Below are positions 60,632 through 64,000 of a stretch of 64,000 nucleotides of DNA, piece after piece (position 1 is the first letter of the stretch; each line of letters opens with the position of its first letter). Source of the stretch: Ruegeria sp. SCSIO 43209 (lineage in GTDB: Bacteria; Pseudomonadota; Alphaproteobacteria; Rhodobacterales; Rhodobacteraceae); assembly GCF_019904295.1 (NCBI RefSeq), contig NZ_CP065359.1:2505001-2569000 (forward strand), written 5' to 3'. Made by a program: the position numbers and the translations under genes. The notes under the pieces are model-generated. The model did no database searches and was not told the DNA's origin. It saw only the letters and a program-made list of their open reading frames with translations.

Positions 60632-61375
60632 TCAACTGAAGCGCTTTTGCAAGGCCGTATTCAGTGCCTCTGACAATAAAACCAAAACGATGATTGCCAA
60701 CGTCACGGTCGCAGCCTTTTCATACTGAAACGACCGTACGTAGGTTTGTACATACAACCCGATGCCACCGGCACCGACAATGCCCAGTATCAGGCTTTCG
60801 CGCAGATTTAGCTCAAACCGAAATACGGTATCGCGCACGATCACAGGCGCCATCTGCGGCCAGATTGCCCAACGCAACTGTTGAATTCTGTTGGCCCCTG
60901 CGCTTTCAAGCGCCGCCACAGGAGCGGTGGCAACATTGTCGATGGCTTCCGCATAGAACTTTGCCAACATGCCGGTCGCGTGAAATGTGATTGCCAGAAT
61001 ACCGGGAAGCGGGCCCAACCCAACAGCGCCCACCATTAGCATAGCGACCAGGATCAGTGGGATCGACCGGATAACCGCAAGCAAGGCACGGACGGGACGC
61101 CAGATCGCTGCTGGCACCATAGTTTCAGAGGCCAAAACGGCCAGTCCCGCCGACAGGATCACAGCGAACAATGTTCCCAGAATGGCGATCCTCAGTGTCT
61201 CCGCCAGCCCGGTCAGAACCTCGCGCCAAACGGACAGGTCAGGTGGGATCATGCGCCCCAAAAACTCTGCCAGACGGGGTCCCGCGCCTGGCAGCTTGCC
61301 CAATCCCATATCTCCGCTGGTCAGCGACCACAGGATCGCCAGCACCAGCATGACCCAAATGACGGATCGACCCAT
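60632..61375 (-). CDS. phnE: PhnE-like ABC transporter permease
   Basis: A 247-residue permease with about six membrane segments. The start is the ATG at 61375, which overlaps the ATPase stop (TGATG). The EAA-like loop that contacts the ATPase is visible as AALESAGANRIQQLRWAIWPQ. The C-terminal NLRESLILGIVGAGGIGLYV is typical of PhnE-type permeases. Phosphonate, phosphite or another oxyanion is the usual ligand of the family. Confidence 0.88.
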   Translation of the reverse strand: MGRSVIWVMLVLAILWSLTSGDMGLGKLPGAGPRLAEFLGRMIPPDLSVWREVLTGLAETLRIAILGTLFAVILSAGLAVLASETMVPAAIWRPVRALLAVIRSIPLILVAMLMVGAVGLGPLPGILAITFHATGMLAKFYAEAIDNVATAPVAALESAGANRIQQLRWAIWPQMAPVIVRDTVFRFELNLRESLILGIVGAGGIGLYVQTYVRSFQYEKAATVTLAIIVLVLLSEALNTALQKRFS

Positions 61376-62145
61376 CAACTGACTACACGCAGCCCCGATG
61401 TGACACCGGCACCGTGATACAGTTCATCGATGTCCCCGCTGGTCAACTGAGCCGACGGTTTGTCGAACAATACCACGCCATCTCGCAGGCCTATGATGCG
61501 CTCAGCAAAGCGGCGTGACAGGTCGGGCTGATGCGAGCTGAAAATGACGCCGGTTTCGCGGCTACGTGCAGAGCTGGTGATCAGGCTCAGAATGCGTTCG
61601 GCGTGAGCAGGGTCCAAATTGCTGACGGGCTCATCCGCAAGGATCAACTCGGGTTCTTGTGCCAGACATCTGGCAATCGCAACGCGCTGCCGTTGTCCAC
61701 CCGACAACTGATCGGCACGGCGGCTTGCCAGATCGGACAGCCCCGTATCCTGAAGCGCTCGTGTCACACACATATGGTCCTCTTCCCGAAACCGACCCCA
61801 GAGTGAGGACCAGATAGTCATCCGGCCCATCCGACCGTTCATCACATTCTGATAAACACTCTGCCGATCAACCAATGCGAATTCCTGGAAGACAAAGCCA
61901 GTATTGGCACGGTCCTCGCGGGATGGAATTCCTGTTGCCAAAAGTGACTTGCCCAGCACCTGGGCCTCTCCCTGCCAACCGCTCGAACGACCATCCAACA
62001 ACGCCAGCAACGTTGATTTGCCCGCACCCGAAGGACCGAGTAGCGCGACGCTTTCACCGGGCTGCACCGACAGCGAAACATCTGAAAGAGCTGCCGCACT
62101 GGCAAAGTGCTGCGATACCGCGTTGAGTGAAACTACAGGGTTCAT
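61375..62145 (-). CDS. phnC: PhnC-like ABC transporter ATPase
   Basis: A 256-residue ABC ATPase. Walker A is LGPSGAGKST (near residues 35-44), the signature is LSGGQRQRVAIARCLAQ and Walker B is LILADEPVSNLD. It lies between the binding-protein and permease genes, overlapping both by 4 and 1 bases. It energises the Phn-like importer. Confidence 0.92.
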   Translation of the reverse strand: MNPVVSLNAVSQHFASAAALSDVSLSVQPGESVALLGPSGAGKSTLLALLDGRSSGWQGEAQVLGKSLLATGIPSREDRANTGFVFQEFALVDRQSVYQNVMNGRMGRMTIWSSLWGRFREEDHMCVTRALQDTGLSDLASRRADQLSGGQRQRVAIARCLAQEPELILADEPVSNLDPAHAERILSLITSSARSRETGVIFSSHQPDLSRRFAERIIGLRDGVVLFDKPSAQLTSGDIDELYHGAGVTSGLRVVS

Positions 62146-63002
62146 TTCAGAAACCCATACCGCCGCGCAGTTTCGCGCACGCCTTCGTAAACCGATGGAT
62201 CTGCAGGGAGATAGCCGTCCGGGCCGTAAAGGTAAGCCAGCAGGTGACGGTTCTCACTCTCGTTGAGGCGCAGCATGGTTTCAATGAACTTTGCCTGCAG
62301 CCCGGCGTCCAGATCAGGGCGGGCAATGATTGCGTGGCTGGGAATTTGTTCTGATTCCGCGAGCACCCTGATCTCGGCCTGCTGATCCGGAGTCAGGTAG
62401 AGATCTGCATACTGGCTCGCGCCCGCAGCATCGACCAGTCCGTTGGCCATGGCCTGCATCGCTTGCTGATAACCACCGGCAAAAAATTTCTGCCCGAAAA
62501 AACTGTCAGCATCGCCCGTGCCCGAGAACAGCCCGGCGCGCACAAACAGATCAAGCGGATAGATGTAACCGGATTCCGAGACCGGATCAGAAAAGGCAAT
62601 GTCATGTCCCCGGAGATCGGCCAACGTTTCGATACCGCTGTCACGTCGCACGAAGACACGGCCCGAATAGCTGGGTTGCCCGCGATAAACCTCGGACAAC
62701 AGCGGTACGGCGCCGATCTGGTCTTCGGCCAACACAAAGGGCAACGCTCCCATGAACGAGATATCGGCATCACCGTTGCGCAACGCCTCGACGGCAGCAG
62801 CGTGGTCGAACGTGACAAACCCCGTGACCGGGACGCCCATCTGCTCTGAAAGCCAGCCGGTGATGACGTTGATGTCACCCAACAGCTTTTCGGGGTTCTC
62901 CTGCGGGATGAAGGCCAGCTTCAGCCCCTGGTCAGTTGCAGCCATTACGGGCAGGGCTGCAGATGCGGCTGCAGCACCCAGAAAATTGCGGCGCGACAAC
63001 AT
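62142..63002 (-). CDS. phnD: PhnD-like phosphate/phosphite/phosphonate-type binding protein
   Basis: A 286-residue periplasmic binding protein. MLSRRNFLGAAAASAALPVMA has an Arg-Arg and hydrophobic core, so Tat or Sec export is likely. FIPQENPEKLLGDINVITGWL and the SFMGALPFVLA segment are typical of PhnD-type proteins. Its ligand may be phosphonate, but its operon mate is a cytochrome peroxidase, which is unusual for phosphonate uptake. It overlaps the peroxidase gene by one base. Confidence 0.85.
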   Translation of the reverse strand: MLSRRNFLGAAAASAALPVMAATDQGLKLAFIPQENPEKLLGDINVITGWLSEQMGVPVTGFVTFDHAAAVEALRNGDADISFMGALPFVLAEDQIGAVPLLSEVYRGQPSYSGRVFVRRDSGIETLADLRGHDIAFSDPVSESGYIYPLDLFVRAGLFSGTGDADSFFGQKFFAGGYQQAMQAMANGLVDAAGASQYADLYLTPDQQAEIRVLAESEQIPSHAIIARPDLDAGLQAKFIETMLRLNESENRHLLAYLYGPDGYLPADPSVYEGVRETARRYGFLK

Positions 63003-64000
63003 CAGAACATCCTCTCGTCAATTTCGGCCTGCATGGCCTTGAACAGTTCCCACTGGCGGGTGGCTTCGGTCCAGTTTCCTTCGGCGCTGGCATCGCCAAC
63101 CGCTCGCAGGATCGCGGCGAATTCGTAGATTTCGGGCTTGGCGTTCTGATTGACCATGACACTGGCATCCGCCGCCAGATCAGGAGCTACCGTGTCGATC
63201 AGAACCGCTATGTTTTCGGCATCCTGCATCGGCAGCAGGGTATCGAGCGTGCTGGCGAATGTTGTCAGCTCCTCCCAGGACAAGCGGAATACGCTGTTGC
63301 GACCCTCGAATACTTGATAGGGTTCTTCACCGTCTCCAACAGCTTCGACGTAGGCCGTCAGATCTGCGCGCTGTGCTTCGTCCAAACCCAAATTTTTGGT
63401 ATCATTGAACCAGTCAACAACGCTGGCCAGCGTCGGCAGCGATCCGTCATGCATGTAAGGTGCAGTGAAATTGACGTTGCGCAGCGTCGGGGTTTCGAAC
63501 GCAGAAGCCGTGCCGCCGGGGAATGGTGGTTCAGCGCTGCCGATGTCGTAGGTCAGACCATCGCGGAACTGACGGTCAGGCGTGTGACACGAAGCGCAGG
63601 ACTTGTCACCAAGTCCTGCAAATTTGGTGTTGAATAGCACCTCCCCGCGCTTGGCGTCATCTGACGCCAGATCCGTCAGCTTACCGGACCGATCGATCTT
63701 TGGGTTGGGAAGAAAGTCGAACTGTTTGACATAGGCTTCCAGCGCGTCCAGTTGGAACGGCGTTGGTTCCTTTCCCGCGAATTCGGTCACAATCACATTT
63801 CGGATGAACCGGCGCAGGCTGGGTTCGCGCCCGTCGCGGCCATAAGGTGCGGTAAAGCGGATGCCGCGCATGGAAGGCGTATCCAAGTGATCATCGGTCC
63901 GATCATTGAACATTGGATTGAAGAACGAACCGTCCACATCCATCCCACCCGGATGGGATGACAGGCCGGGAATGAAGAAATCCCGGTTCACGTCGGAGCG
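63002..64000 (-). CDS. MauG/cytochrome c peroxidase family protein, C-terminal part (5' end outside window)
   Basis: The frame is open to the last base of the window, so the N-terminus is missing. At least 332 residues are present. A haem-c motif CASCH lies in KSCASCHTPDRQFRDGL, and the axial-ligand and conserved region is ETPTLRNVNFTAPYMHDGSLPTLASVV. These belong to the second haem domain of dihaem peroxidases; an earlier copy of the same kind is the DTPSMRGIRFTAPYGRDGREPSLRRF segment. It heads an operon with phnDCE-like genes. Peroxide reduction or oxidation of a substrate in the periplasm is likely. Confidence 0.85.
   Translation of the reverse strand, partial: RSDVNRDFFIPGLSSHPGGMDVDGSFFNPMFNDRTDDHLDTPSMRGIRFTAPYGRDGREPSLRRFIRNVIVTEFAGKEPTPFQLDALEAYVKQFDFLPNPKIDRSGKLTDLASDDAKRGEVLFNTKFAGLGDKSCASCHTPDRQFRDGLTYDIGSAEPPFPGGTASAFETPTLRNVNFTAPYMHDGSLPTLASVVDWFNDTKNLGLDEAQRADLTAYVEAVGDGEEPYQVFEGRNSVFRLSWEELTTFASTLDTLLPMQDAENIAVLIDTVAPDLAADASVMVNQNAKPEIYEFAAILRAVGDASAEGNWTEATRQWELFKAMQAEIDERMF

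Noticed and set aside
1..64000. tRNA, rRNA, CRISPR array, intact transposase or replication origin
   Set aside because: No cloverleaf-like segment, spaced repeat array, transposase frame or iteron cluster was seen by reading; a dedicated search could still find a short or degraded one.

Overview
The window looks like chromosome, chromid or large-plasmid DNA of an alphaproteobacterium, most likely a marine Rhodobacterales (Roseobacter-type) organism. The grounds are the moderately high GC, the many periplasmic-binding-protein transporters (Ugp, three tripartite tricarboxylate components, a Phn-like ABC set), the many LysR regulators, and envelope proteins of familiar Rhodobacterales type. This is inferred from gene content, not from a marker gene. 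I saw no rRNA, tRNA, CRISPR array or intact insertion sequence.

Layout. 1-24.8 kb is accessory metabolism: the end of a mannitol-type dehydrogenase; a histidine phosphatase; a complete glycerol-3-phosphate/glycerophosphodiester uptake operon (ugpBAEC plus a GDPD) divergent from a LysR gene; a TauD-type dioxygenase; a VOC/isochorismatase-fold pair with its LysR gene; a tctCBA transporter operon ending in a C-terminally truncated fumarase-superfamily lyase; an NmrA-like protein; a decayed LysR/PACE pair; an unknown protein; and a 1030-residue thermolysin/fungalysin-like protein with a CARDB domain. 25-37 kb is a tricarboxylate-utilisation island: tcuAB with a GntR regulator, an AbrB-type permease, a 2-hydroxyacid dehydrogenase, a PrpF-type isomerase, a fused TctA-TctB transporter with its TctC, and a TctDE-like two-component system. 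Two near-identical 21-bp operators join the GntR gene to two promoters of this island.

37.4-46.7 kb is the most unusual part: seven genes, each overlapping the next by 4 or 8 bp. They encode a class I (eukaryote/archaea-type) HMG-CoA reductase, a UbiA prenyltransferase, a rifampin-phosphotransferase-like dikinase, a BtaA-like aminocarboxypropyl transferase, a phytol/dolichol-kinase-like membrane protein with a long C-terminal extension, a GNAT-like protein and an AMP-dependent acyl ligase. I do not recognise this set as a described pathway. A prenyl- or isoprenoid-linked lipid or meroterpenoid is my best inference.

47-60.6 kb is an envelope and metal region. It holds a BTLCP peptidase, a cobalamin riboswitch with a CbiM-like permease, an L,D-transpeptidase, a Zn/Cd/Pb P-type ATPase, a penicillin-acylase homologue apparently lacking its nucleophile, an M23 peptidase, two SCO proteins, PCuAC, DsbA, DsbB, a PbrR/CadR-like MerR regulator and a transglutaminase-like protein. 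Four promoters here share the MerR architecture (TTGAAN, 19-bp spacer with a dyad, -10 box), so the region is probably one metal-responsive regulon. 60.6-64 kb is a Phn-like ABC transporter behind the 3' part of a MauG/cytochrome c peroxidase gene that runs off the window.

A recurrent regulatory theme is a 10-bp-stem, 7-base-loop hairpin directly after each of the three periplasmic binding-protein genes ugpB, tctC (14.5 kb) and tctC (33.8 kb). It probably keeps binding protein in excess over the membrane subunits.
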